This document shows, piece after piece, positions 22,803 to 33,440 of a stretch of 64,000 nt of DNA; position 1 is the stretch's first letter; every line of letters starts with the position of its first letter. Made by a program: the position numbers and the translations under genes. The stretch is from Heterostelium album PN500 (taxonomy: Eukaryota > Evosea > Eumycetozoa > Acytosteliales > Acytosteliaceae). The notes beneath the pieces were generated by a model that saw nothing but the letters and a program-made list of their open reading frames with translations, was not told the DNA's origin and did not search any database. Where the stretch lies: assembly GCF_000004825.1 (NCBI RefSeq), contig NW_008805085.1:806001-870000 (forward strand), in the 5' to 3' direction.

Positions 22803-24005
22803 CTCCTTTTTAATAATTCATTCATGACCAATTAAGAGGTAATAGTTAACTTTGAGGGCATGTACTATAGACAATAATTCTTTCTCAAGCACAGTAATAT
22901 TAATTTCACTTATGGTTAACTTTCTTGATCCTTATGAAATAATACATCTATTAAGTTCATTATCTTTATGACTTGGAACAACACATGTCCAATTCCCAAT
23001 TTAGAAGTGTTTCATTCTAAATGAAATGGTATAATCGCGAGCAACCAGATGAGTTACTTTCTTTACTTCATCTTTTAATAATTTAAAAGCATCCAGATGA
23101 AATCATTCTTTTTTTTAATCATTTCTAATAAAGGTGCTTCAATGGAAGATACATTACTAATAAACGTCTGTAGTACCCAACAAGACCAATAAATGATCTC
23201 ATTTCACTTTTAGATTTTGGTTTTTTCAATTAATAATTGATTTAATCTTGTAATTTAATGGTTTTATCATACAATATCCAAGAAATTCCATTTTGCGTCT
23301 AGAAAATTTACATTTTAATAACTTTACTTTTAAATTATGTTTCTGTAATATATCATTCAGATCAGCTGAAGATGTCTTTATTCGAATATCATCAATGTAA
23401 AAGCAAATCTTTTGCGCAAGTATTAATAATTGGAATATGTGATCTATCAGGCGCTGAAAAATTTCACCGCTCCTGATAGATATCTTATTAAGTTCTCTCG
23501 TCAACACATAAACGTCATGTGCCTTCAGGTTTTGATAAAAAAAGAATAGGGATCCTGAATTGGGATTAGGATCTTCTAATCCACCCTTTCTTTAACCGAT
23601 TATTGATCTGTGTTTTCAGTTCTTCAAGATGTGCAATTGGCACAGGATATAACTTTGATTTAGGTACACTATCGGTCTTCAGCGGTATAGTTAGATCAAA
23701 TTTCTTTCCTCTGGTTGGAGGCAAACCGTTGTGTGGTTCGAATACTTCTGGGTATTTTTCTTTTAGAATTTTAATTACTTTATCTTCGTATTCATTCGTA
23801 TCATTGTCTTGCTCATCGTTATTATTGTTATCTTTATTAGTTGAACCGTCAGCATCGCTTTTTAAGTCTTCGTATGCTTCAGACACGTTAACATATGCGA
23901 AAATGGGTGTAAAATCATTCTCAATTCGAGAACATTCTTTTAATTCATTAATAAAATTCCAAACCTACTATTAGATAAGGTAAGTCATTAGATCTTTCAC
24001 ACAAA
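22803..24005 (-). mobile_element. Ty3/gypsy LTR retrotransposon relic A (reverse transcriptase and RNase H part)
   Basis: A fossil on the minus strand. From right to left it shows the segment before the RT domain, an RT N-terminal part (LTIPLKTDSVPKSKLYPV), the RT core with FYIDDI and FLGY-type lines, and an RNase H part (EKELLSIVHALKVNYYLL). No LTR was found at its ends. It is broken, with several breaks, and looks moderately old. A segment shared with relic B indicates the same family. Confidence 0.75.
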
Positions 24006-24159
24006 ACCAATAAATATAGTTCAAATATTGCGATTTTTTTTTTAATCATCACTCAAAACGGTATTCTTAAGATGTATTGTCTTTATTAAAGATCAATTAT
24101 AAGACAAATTTATTATTTTTAAGAAGAAGAATCTCTATAATCTTTGTTATTCAAAATAT

Positions 24160-24205
24160 CTTTTTATAGAGTAATATTTTTTTCAATAAATAAATTAATT
24201 AAAGT
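24160..24205 (+). repeat. Short copy of the PMP3 promoter
   Basis: About 45 bases, including TAATATTTTTTTCAATA and the following AAATTA-rich stretch, match the sequence just upstream of the PMP3 ATG (22275-22310). Direct orientation. It marks the right border of relic A. Confidence 0.55.
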
Positions 24206-24232
24206 TCTTTTGTTGATTTAATTTATTATACA

Positions 24233-24950
24233 TTTTATTGTTCACTCTTTGTTACAATATCAATCAATTGTGATTAACTTAATAGATCAAAACAGTATTA
24301 ATAGATAGTTTAGTAAAGAGTTTAAAATAGTAATAGTATTTTATTTATTTAATTTAATATTAATCAACTTGTCTAATCAGACACAAAACCAACTTTAGAA
24401 AGTGCCAGAGTCCAGACTGTACCAACTCAGTTTAGTGTAATACTGAAACCTCCACCAAAGCAATTGCCACAATAGTGTTAATGGATGTTTTGGTGAAGTA
24501 GATAAGAAAGATACAAATTGTCCCTTCTCTTAGAAAGTCTGGAAACATTGGTACAATGACGTGATGGTACTTCGATGGAAGATCTTCAAATTGAACTGGC
24601 AAAGTGTAGAATGGTACATGCGTCATGCCATTTAGATATAACTAGAGAGTAACTGAGTTGGTACAGTCTGGACTCTGGTTTTGGTTATTTTATTGTGTTC
24701 CTATTCACTATTTAGAATTGATAGAAATGAGTTTGTTAATATTCATTAAAACTTTGTGTTTGTTAGTATTTATTTAGTATGACCTACATAATATTAAAAC
24801 TAACGATAATATTAAATTTAAATATTTCAAACTTGATAAATGTATCTATCTCTATTTCTCTAAAAGAAATTTGTTTTAACAATAACTCAAAGAATGATAG
24901 AAAATATCCATCGTTTGGAATTAGACAAAGTTCACAGTAACACATCTTTT
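24233..24950 (+). repeat. Direct repeat R, left copy, interrupted
   Basis: The first 150 bases (from TTTTATTGTTCACTCTTTG) are nearly identical to 32492-32635. The last part (about 24720-24950) is a more diverged match to 33165-33440. In between sits a small terminal-inverted-repeat element instead of the coding fragment present in the right copy. Confidence 0.75.
24405..24678. mobile_element. Small DNA-transposon-like element with perfect 26-bp terminal inverted repeats
   Basis: The 26 bases at 24405-24430 (starting CCAGAGTCCAGACTG) are the exact reverse complement of 24653-24678. The 274-bp element lies inside the left copy of repeat R. It has no transposase; a 64-codon minus-strand frame (24626..24432) with one hydrophobic segment is the only ORF. 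This is the layout of a MITE moved by a transposase elsewhere. Perfect ends suggest a recent insertion. A target-site duplication could not be fixed; the flanks AAAACCAA and TTTTGGTT also mirror each other, with different spacing. Confidence 0.7.
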
Positions 24951-26380
24951 CATATTCATGATGTGGTTAGGGTGAATTGATTCCAAAGGGGTATTTACTT
25001 ATAAGTATTCACCCTCAGTTTTTTTTTGATACTCATTAAATATATACTGTGGTAGTGTATTTTCATATTTAAAGTTATTAAGGTTTTAAAAAGTTCACTC
25101 TCAAATAGTATTTTAAGTTATATTCCTTTTAAAACTTTATATAGTACATTTTTAAAAATATTTATAATTTATAACATATCGATATTATTATTTAATGGTA
25201 ATAGATACAAGAAAAGTATCTAAAATTATTTGTTCATATAATTTCGCATTCCTAAAAATAAATCAACAACATCTTGAATTTATTTATCAGTTTATGATTG
25301 ATTGCAACTTATTTATAGGTTTGAATAAATAAGAAACATATATATTTCTTTGGGTTACCACACACAAATTAACAATTTACCCCACTGTGGTATACAGTTC
25401 ACAACCACACCTAATCTCATCTCTACTATTGTTTAAGTAGAATCTCTCAATTTAGGAAAAATTAAAATACACCTATTGTGAGTCATTAGTATTTATATTT
25501 ATATTTATTAAAGTTGGTTTATAAAGATGATTTAATAATAAAAATCGTTCAACATAATTTTAGAAAAGTGTCTTTTCAAAAATGTAATTAAAAAAAACTA
25601 TTAGGTTGTTTTTCAGATAATAATGACAAGAGAAAGTTATTTATCAAGTGGAATTAATTAACTCTTAAATTAATTAAATATAATGAATTTGATATTATTT
25701 TATATTAAAAATGAAATCAAACTTTTGTTTATGCAAAAAGGGTTAACAGTGAACCCTAAGAAAGAATTCTGATGATTCATAGAGTTGGCTGTTGTTGAGT
25801 TGCACAAACACAAGCAAGAGCCAGTTTTGTTTTGTGAAGGATGTCATAAATAAATTAAACGAGTAATATGTCGGTGACTATTTTAAAGATTAAAAAATAA
25901 ATAAGTTATTTGCAATATATAATTATACTTTAATTTGATATATAATTCATAATGAATTATTAAATTTAGTATATGAATAGCTTGTGATTTTTTTTTTTTT
26001 TGACATTAAAAATCAAAGTAGAATTTCTCAAGTAGTTTTTTAAAAATACCTAACATAGGTCACAATAAATCACAAAAACCACAAAATTTTTTTTTTTTTT
26101 GAAAATTCGCGGGCTTTGGTGTTAAATTTCTCTGAAAACTTATTGCCTCATATTAATTTTTGAATGATGATTTGATTTATGAAGCAATTGCGCAAAAAAA
26201 TTTGAATTGTGACTTGTACCGCCATTAAGGTCATATTCTTAATACTATTATTAATTAACTTAATATTTTAAATTGTTTTTTTAAAAAATTAGATATATAA
26301 TAGTTAAGAATAAGTAGTAACTATAGATTTTTATTTTAATTATTTAATAATAAGGAAAATATTATCAAGAAAAAACATAT
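24951..26380. other. Accessory-island filler, no gene recognised
   Basis: 1.4 kb, very A/T-rich. Slightly GC-richer patches lie at 25735-25860 and 26100-26125 (GAAAATTCGCGGGCTTTGG). No open frame of note and no repeat partner was found within the window. Confidence 0.4.
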
Positions 26381-27207
26381 CTTTCCATCCACAATTTTCT
26401 TTTCCTTTGCTATATTCTGGAATATATAGAATTCTTTTACCATTCTCGTTAATGCAGGTGTGTCTTCATCTTCATCTTGTTCATCTGAACTATTCCACGT
26501 AAGTACATCTTTCCTAAAAGATTCGATGATGACTTAATCTCTTCTAGAGATACGACAACAATATTTACATCCAATTTTCGTTGAATAGAATAACCAGATG
26601 ATTTAAAGCAAGCACCATCAATATCTTGCTATATTGGCATTGGAAATCGTTGAATTCCATCAATTTCTTTGTCCTTACCATCGAGTTGTTTAACAAACAC
26701 TAACAATCATCTTCACTTGCTAATGCAGTATTGCTTGTATAGTTTTCATCCATAGGGAGCAAACCAGAAGTAGGTTCTCCTTCATCCAAGAACGTCGTCA
26801 GATTGGTGGTAGTAGTTGGCATAGGCATCGTAGTAGTTGGCACAGGCGTCGAGATCTGTAGATTGGCAACCATTGTTCAATTTTACCAGCATTAAAGCAT
26901 GATCTACTTGATCATCATCATCACCTTCCTCTCGAATGTTTCTTCAATTGTAGATTCACTGTCGGCATCATTGTCTGGTGAGCATTGATTTCGATGTCAG
27001 TACTGGTCGGGAAATACTTACTGTCGGTACTTGTTGGGAATTGGTTGGTCTTGTTGGATGTGCGCGATTCTGTTCTAGCACAAAGTAACTATCTATTGAG
27101 CTTATCCGATTACCTCTGAATAGATCCGGGATACATAAGAAGATATATAAGCGTAGGATCTTTTCATGTAGTTCCTGGGCAATACCACCATTGTTAGTTG
27201 AACCCAT
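26380..27207 (-). pseudogene. Unidentified coding relic in the accessory island
   Basis: The minus strand shows protein-like stretches one after another: the segment starting MGSTNNGGIAQELHEKILRL, a Pro/Thr-rich part (STPVPTTTMPMPTTTTNL), VKQLDGKDKEIDGIQRFPM, KLDVNIVVVSLEEIKSSSNL and an acidic SSDEQDEDEDTPALTRM. Composition is coding-like, but the whole is broken and no domain was recognised. It may be a mobile-element gene or a host gene fragment. Confidence 0.4.
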
Positions 27208-27679
27208 TCTATTTACTCTATTTATTCTACGTGTGAACCTAAGAGATATATTAACAATTGTTATTTTTTTTTTTAAAATTTATAGACATATACGAACATT
27301 CAATCGCAAAGTTGGAATACCGATCAAGACAATCATACTTTTCCAAATAGAAGCCAACATAATATACTAAGCATCGTAAGTATGAGGTTACCTTCTTGCT
27401 AGAATATACACTTACAAAATTCTTGCCATAACTTTACTTTACTTTAGCCAATCTGCTTGACTTGTAGGTGATTTCTTTGCAATACATATTCCAAAAAAAA
27501 GCAATATTTGTTTCCACAAGATCCTTACCTGGAATAGCAGAGTTGTTAATTTAACACATATCTATTGTAAATAGCATAATTACCGATTTTATATGATTGT
27601 CACCATCACCACAATACTTTGCATTCCTTCCCTACTGTAATTAATAAAAGTAAATATGACCTATAAAATAGTTAATATT
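27208..27679. other. Accessory-island spacer
   Basis: About 470 bases between the coding relic and the inverted PMP3 copy. A/T-rich, with short coding-like scraps around 27300-27600 that I cannot place. Confidence 0.4.
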
Positions 27680-28189
27680 TTAATCTTTTGACTAATTTAT
27701 TAAATAGTTAGGATTGACACTCACAACTGATGAATAATAGTAAAATAATTGATTCATGGATTTAATTTTAAAAGTTTATTTAAACTGAAGATGTGAATAA
27801 ATAGTATCTTATCTACATTGTGGCTTTATTTTTTACCTTTATTGGTTTCAATTCTAGTCTAATCTAATCTAAAACGACGAATATTCCGTGAATTAAAGGG
27901 AATATATTTTTTTACCCTAAGATTGTCAAGAGAACATTTAGCCAGAAAGTACCCGAACAACCTTAATAATTATATTATATTATATTTTATTTATTTTATT
28001 ATATTATTTTATATTATATTATATTATATTATATTATATTATATTATATTATAATGTATTGTATTGTAAAATATCGAAATTTCTATTCTTAATATCTTAA
28101 AATCTTTGGTAAATACATACCCTTCTTAATCAACACAGCAAGTGGTTGAAGGTAAAAACATTGAATCAATAAACAAACTCTTTCACATG
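27680..28189 (-). pseudogene. PMP3 pseudogene, right arm of inverted duplication
   Basis: Reverse-complement copy of 22331-22802. The first exon lacks the true start region (CATGTGAAAG is kept, but what precedes it is replaced) and carries several substitutions. In exon 2, extra bases break the frame at the place corresponding to GIIPGI, whereas the end (the HGIFVVLD part) and the 3' flank are well kept. The intron is expanded by a TATTA-type repeat. It is surely not functional. Confidence 0.82.
27965..28055. repeat. TATTA/TATAT low-complexity expansion in the PMP3 pseudogene intron
   Basis: Runs of ATTATATT and TATAT of about 90 bases replace the shorter A/T intron of the parent gene. Confidence 0.8.
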
Positions 28190-28205
28190 ATCTCGAGATA
28201 AGTTA

Positions 28206-28578
28206 ATAAGAGAATTATAGAATCTAAATGTGTAACCTATATCTTTATTTCCTATTAAAATGCTGAGTTATTGATGACTAGTTGATTCATGGTCGTTTGT
28301 ATTATTATATTTCAATGATTATGGTTTTATTCAACAGCTTAACACATTTTACACTCTGATCTTATTTCAGATAAGCTTAGCTCTATGATTTCTAACTGTT
28401 TAACTCTTTCAATTTATCTATCTGTCTAAACTTGATCTGTTGCATAACCTTTCTATTTCACCAAATGTTGCTGCGCTTCATGAACACACGATGTCCAATG
28501 ATTCTTGATTCTCTGTTACTGGACATGATCCTTCTTGTTCTGTTATTCAATTGTCTTTCACTATAGATTGATATCCGT
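28206..28578 (-). repeat. Inverted repeat I, left arm
   Basis: The reverse complement of this stretch matches 32068-32482 at high but incomplete identity; the right arm is about 40 bases longer because of internal insertions. The two arms flank the integrase relic. The repeat has no known identity; it might be mobile-element coding sequence or untranslated DNA. Confidence 0.75.
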
Positions 28579-29087
28579 CTTAGTTTCTATGATTATTAAC
28601 TTGATTATTTTACTAATTTTTATATAATTTATTCTTCATCTCTTACTTCTTGACTACACTATCTATATAAGCTATATTTCTACATTTACATTACTTTTTA
28701 CACTTTAACTTCTGTTAATCTCTTTCCCAAAACATACTCATATGCGATTATAGTCGCCAATAATCAGAGTAGATATTTAATCTTGACAGGCAGATAAATC
28801 TGTAAGTTTAAAGTTTGAGTAAGAATTAGCTTGAGAATGAATTAGATATAAAGTGTTATGATAGTGGAGTTCTTGCGTGGCATAGTATATCACCTCGTAA
28901 ATCTTAAAGTAATTTCGGTAACAATTGTGATCACCACAACAAAGAAGTTAGAAGTTAGAATATAAAGATTTATTAATTTAAAAGAAAAATATCGCAAAAT
29001 TAATCGCCAAACATGAAGATGGGGGTATACAAAAATATAAATAAAAATGAAAATGAAAATAATTTTACTCCATAGTATGCTTGGGTA
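28579..29087. other. Spacer between inverted repeat I and relic B
   Basis: About 500 bases, A/T-rich with a T-rich, C-containing left part and an A/G-rich right part. No gene was recognised. Confidence 0.4.
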
Positions 29088-31420
29088 ATGAAGCTATTGT
29101 ACATGCATTAAAAGTTAATTACTATCATTTAATTGGTCATGATGTTACGGTTATGATTTAGAATCTAAAATGATAGAGAATAACGAAATTAAATTACAAA
29201 AGTTATATAATAGTAAAAAGATTATTTTTATTGACGGTATTAAATATATAAATGGTAAAATAATCGTTCCTAATGTTAGACATATTGTCAACTCAATATT
29301 GAGCTTGTATCATAGCTCCACCACCTCGGCACATGTCAATGCTTTCACCATGTCAGAATTGATATCCAGCAAGTATGTTTGGGATACAATGAAAGCAGAC
29401 ATAACCAAGTATTGCAATAGATGTATTGTATGTTGTAGATATAACGATTATTACCACAAGAGAAGAGGTTTGCTAAAGCCTTTACCTGTAATGAGTGACA
29501 AGTTTGTTGCTATATCATGTGACTTCATAACCAATTTAAAAGAAGTTGAAGACGACAATGGAAATGTATATAATCAAATTTGGGTAATTGTCGATCGTTT
29601 CTCTAAATATGTCACATTGATTCCAACTCATAATACCTATAAATCTGAAGATTTGTATAATCTGTTTATGTCAAATTATGTTAAATATTTTGGTGTACCA
29701 CGTGAAATTACTAGTGATAGAGATAGTAAACTTACATCAAAGGTTTGGCGTACTTTCGCCGACAAGATGAAGGTGAAGTTAAATTTCACCACCGCTGACC
29801 ATCAACAAGCAAACGGTCAAGCTGAGATTGTTATTAAAGCTATTAAAAATACTTTAAGAAAGTTATTATTAGACGACAAGTTTAACGATTTAGATAAGAA
29901 TTGGTACGAACATTTAAGTACAATTCAAATCTCTTTAAATAACACGAAATCTCATTCTACAGATTACACACCTTTCTTTGTCACATATGGAAAGAATCCT
30001 AATACTGTTGCTGATATTAATTTAAATAGTAAAGATTGGGGTATTGATGAAAATGATCCAAATGAAATTCAAATTTTTAATTTTATTAAAAATATTCAAG
30101 AAATTAATATTGCTGTAAAATATAATTTAATAAAAACAAGAAATAAGATGCTTGCTAATTTTAACAAAGACAAAAAGGATAATGACTTTAAAGTCGGTGA
30201 TATGGTATACGTTAAAGAGAAAAGACCTTCTAAGAAATGGAACAAGTTAGCTCCAATTTATGCAGGTCCGTATGAAATAATTAACGTTGACAAATATATA
30301 ATATTACTATTAAAGATTATGTATCTGGTGTAACAAGAATTAGTACTAAATCTAAGATTTTAAATTCTAAATACTTTAAGCACGCTGAAATAGAAGATTT
30401 AGAAAATTCAGTTGTTAACAAAGATACTTCCGTTCTAGACAAGACAGATGGTGTTGTCTCAGATAATGATACATCAGTCAGTAGTGACGATGATGATGAA
30501 ATGTCAACAGATAACGATGACGACGTGATGTCGGTCAATGACAGTGATGAAGATACCAATCACTCAGTAGAAGACGGTATGGATTTAGTCGAAACTAGTC
30601 AAAACAATCACAGTGAAGTGAAGCAGAATATGACTACCAACGAAACAAACGAGACTGAAATAGATTCGTCTCTCATGCCTACCGGTATCGTTTCAGATTT
30701 TATGAAATCAGATGTAATAAAAAGCAAGAACACTCATGAAGAAGTATTACATGTTTTAGAAAGCAACAAGGATTCAAATCTCAAATACATTAAATTGTTA
30801 AGAGAGTTGATAGAAAACGAGAAAGATTTAGATCAGAGAAATAAAGTATCCGATAAGTCGAATCTCCTCGTCCGTTCGCTGATGAAATCTAAATTACATC
30901 CATCTATCTTCAAAATCATGCAGAAGAGAAGTTTTGTAATTTCAGCGAAAAGAAGTATTCCTTTTGTTGAGTACTTAGTTAAGATCAGTCATACTGTTGG
31001 TTGGGTTCCATCCTCCGAAATGATTGGTGCCACCAAAGAAGTCTCTAGTTTCAATTCAATTGTTGGAAAGTTGAGCGCTGCAGTAACAAAGCCTGTCCAA
31101 ATTAACATGTTACGTGCTAGAAGATCGAACGTCTACAGTTCCTTAAAGTCATGTTATGACAAAGCTCAAATCAATCGTCTACACTTCAAGTTACACCGAA
31201 TCCAATCCCAGCTAGAGTCTGCTTTACAAATGTAAACCATCAACCTTTTTCTTTAGGAGGAAGAGTGTTGTCCGTCTAAGGACAATAAGGTAGCCGCCAA
31301 GGCAATGCCGGCACCTATCAATCAACATTAATAATATACACCAGCCAACATATAGTAATAGTCAATTATAATTAATTAAATTAATTAAATCAACTAAATA
31401 AGTAATAGTTCCAAACAACA
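29088..31420 (+). mobile_element. Ty3/gypsy LTR retrotransposon relic B (RNase H end, integrase, tail, polypurine tract, LTR)
   Basis: A fossil on the plus strand. It opens within the RNase H region (HALKVNYYHLIGHD). The integrase region follows: zinc-binding part with the CNRCIVC line, then the catalytic core with CDFIT, ITSDRDSKLTS and the ANGQAE line typical of Ty3/gypsy. The tail is acidic and Ser/Asp-rich and ends near 31235. A polypurine tract (AGGAGGAAGAG, 31255-31265) is followed directly by TGTTGT, and the proposed LTR ends in ACAACA at 31420 (about 155 bases). It is broken, with few breaks, and looks younger than relic A. Left LTR not found. Confidence 0.78.
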
Positions 31421-31443
31421 GATCGAAATTAGAATCTGTTGTT
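31414..31443. repeat. Perfect 10-bp hairpin across the proposed LTR end
   Basis: AACAACAGAT (31414-31423) and ATCTGTTGTT (31434-31443) are exact reverse complements around a 10-base loop. The left half contains the proposed ACAACA end of the LTR. Confidence 0.6.
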
Positions 31444-31685
31444 TCTGAATTAAGTATTCAACACTCAGCCGTCAAGCTTCTCAATAATGAATATATTGAG
31501 TTTAACGCGACGTTAAAGATTCATTCAGTTTTATTCAATTCATTCAATCTATTACAAGAATTAATTAGATTATTAGAACAAAGATTAATAAATAAACAAA
31601 AGATAAAATAAGAATTAAATTTAAATTATATAAAGACATTATTAAAAACATTATTTTATATTATTAATTATTATTTGAATAAGAA

Positions 31686-32033
31686 ATGTCAGATCCAACC
31701 GATCAAACAACAACAACAACCACAACAACCAGTAGTGCAGCAGCACCTACTGATACAACAACCACAACAAATGATCTTACGATGAATGATCTCGAGAGCA
31801 AAAATGATAATGATTCAATCCCATCAACCTCTATGTTATTCCCGGATGTTACTCCCAACAACACTCATCCTGATCCACTCCCATCCGATTTATTCCTAGC
31901 AACTCTAGCTGCATCTAAGATACCGATCTCTTCTTCCATCGCTTCAGGTCAACCCGAGAACAAACAATTTTCAAGATTGGGGATATACAGACCTGGATAT
32001 GTAATGAAAGCAGAAGGAGGAATCAACAATTAG
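31686..32033 (+). mobile_element. Possible Gag-start region next to the LTR
   Basis: A 115-codon frame opens MSDPTDQ, runs through Thr-rich and Asp/Asn-rich parts and ends near LGIYRPGYVMKAEGG. Its place, a few hundred bases after the proposed LTR and on the same strand, is where a Gag would begin in an element to the right, or in a tandem copy that shares the LTR. No capsid or zinc-knuckle motif is visible, so the assignment rests on position only. Confidence 0.35.
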
Positions 32034-32067
32034 AATTTGCAAAAGAGTAATAGTCAGGGAAAGTAAT

Positions 32068-32482
32068 ACGGATATCAATCTATAGTAAAAGTTCAAGACA
32101 ATCGAAAAACAGAACAAGAAGGATCATGTCCAGTAACAGAGAATCAAGAATGGTCATTCTGAGTGTAAATTGGAAGCAATCATTGGACATCGTGTGTTCA
32201 TGAAGCGCAGCAACATTTGGTGAAATAGAAAGGATGTAGATCAAGCTTAGACAGATAGATAAATTGAAAGAGTTAAAAAGTTAGGAATCATAGAGCTAAG
32301 CGTATCTGAAATAAGATCAGAGTGTAAAACACCGTAGCAGTGTTAAGAGGTTGAATAAAACCATAATCATTGAAATATAAAAATACAAGAGATCATGAAT
32401 CAACTAGTCATCAATAACTCAACATTTAAATAGGAAATAAAGTTATAGGTTACACATTTAGATTTCTATAATTCTCTTATTA
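32068..32482 (+). repeat. Inverted repeat I, right arm
   Basis: Matches the reverse complement of 28206-28578, for example at CATCGTGTGTTCATGAAGCG. It starts about 35 bases after the Gag-like frame and ends ten bases before the right copy of repeat R. Confidence 0.75.
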
Positions 32483-32631
32483 AATAATAAATTTTATTGT
32501 TCACTCTTTGTTACAATATCAATCAATTGTGATTAACTTAATAGATCAAAACAGTATTAATAGATAGTTTAGTAAAGAGTTAAATATAGTAATAGTATTT
32601 TATTTTAATATTAATTTATCTTGTCTAATCA

Positions 32632-32925
32632 TCAGATATCTGTCTCATACGTCGATGGTAATTTGTTGTCACAATATATATTATTTATGATGTCTACCAA
32701 ACTATCGATTGACAATTCAGCTTTAGGATCATTGAATGGATATACGGAAATCACATAGTAAGCTTTTCTTCGGTTGTTTGGTTCCGCAGCCACCTTTGGA
32801 CATTTTAAAATCTCCTTCAATAAAAGAAAATGTTAAAATCCGTGAAACGTTTAGGCATCTGTGTGTTGTAAGAGTTAGTATTATACCTTTTAAATTGGAA
32901 AACGTTAATAATATAAATAATTACC
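32632..32925 (-). pseudogene. 3' fragment of an unidentified spliced gene
   Basis: The last exon 32814..32632 reads EILKCPKVAAEPNNRRKAYY, then VISVYPFNDPKAELSIDSLV, and ends in NKLPSTYETDI before the stop. An intron (32924-32815, GTAATT...GAAG) joins it in frame to a short upstream exon piece coding VTIPEGSPR and ending at 32925. Upstream of that the frame closes quickly, so only the C-terminal part remains, unless another short exon exists. Family unknown. The tail NKLPS-x-Y-x-TD recurs in the small ORF at 33136. Confidence 0.4.
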
Positions 32926-33135
32926 CTTGGTGAACCCTCTGGAATAGTTACTTTGATTTGATTTTATATTCATTGACTGGGTTAATCAAATGCTTGTTCG
33001 TTTTTCTAAATGTACCAATAGACGACTTGAGAGAAGAATGTGGAGCTGAGTACAAGTTGATGAGTTTTGTATATATTTGATTCTACCCTATAATCATAAT
33101 AGATTTAACAGCAAGACGTGTTAGTATATTGACAA

Positions 33136-33291
33136 ATGAGTACTAATAGTAACAAAATAAAAATTCATTCAGATAAAAAACCAATGAGTTTGATGTATTT
33201 ATTTTATATTGACCTACAATTTAAAATAACGGTAATATATGGTGAAAACAAATTACCATCGATGTATGATACAGATACATCTGACAATTAA
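33136..33291 (+). CDS. Small 51-residue ORF in repeat R
   Basis: ATG at 33136 to TAA at 33291: MSTNSNKIKIHSDKKPMSL, MYLFYIDLQFKITVIYGENK, then LPSMYDTDTSDN. Codon use is dictyostelid-like. The end (NKLPSMYDTDT) resembles the C-terminus of the fragment on the other strand (NKLPSTYETDI), which suggests shared ancestry in inverted arrangement. The left repeat copy has only a decayed match. It may be a gene fragment. Confidence 0.35.
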   Translation: MSTNSNKIKIHSDKKPMSLMYLFYIDLQFKITVIYGENKLPSMYDTDTSDN

Positions 33292-33440
33292 GATAAATTA
33301 ATATGAAAATCTTGAATAAATATCTCTATCTCTATTTCACTATCTCTATCTATTGACTATGAATATTTTATTTTTAAATAACTCAAAGGATGAGAGACAA
33401 TACCCATCTTTTGTCATTCGATAGATGTATTCTGTAACAC

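Larger units (their letters stand above)
32492..33440 (+). repeat. Direct repeat R, right copy
   Basis: The left end is nearly identical to 24233-24385, and the right end (about 33165-33440, with ATCTCTATCTCTATTTC and AATAACTCAAAG) matches 24720-24950 more loosely. The middle holds a minus-strand coding fragment and a small plus-strand ORF. Confidence 0.72.

Noticed and set aside
22620-33440. tRNA gene as target of the retroelements
   Set aside because: Many dictyostelid retroelements insert near tRNA genes, but no cloverleaf with A and B boxes was found in the island on either strand by eye.
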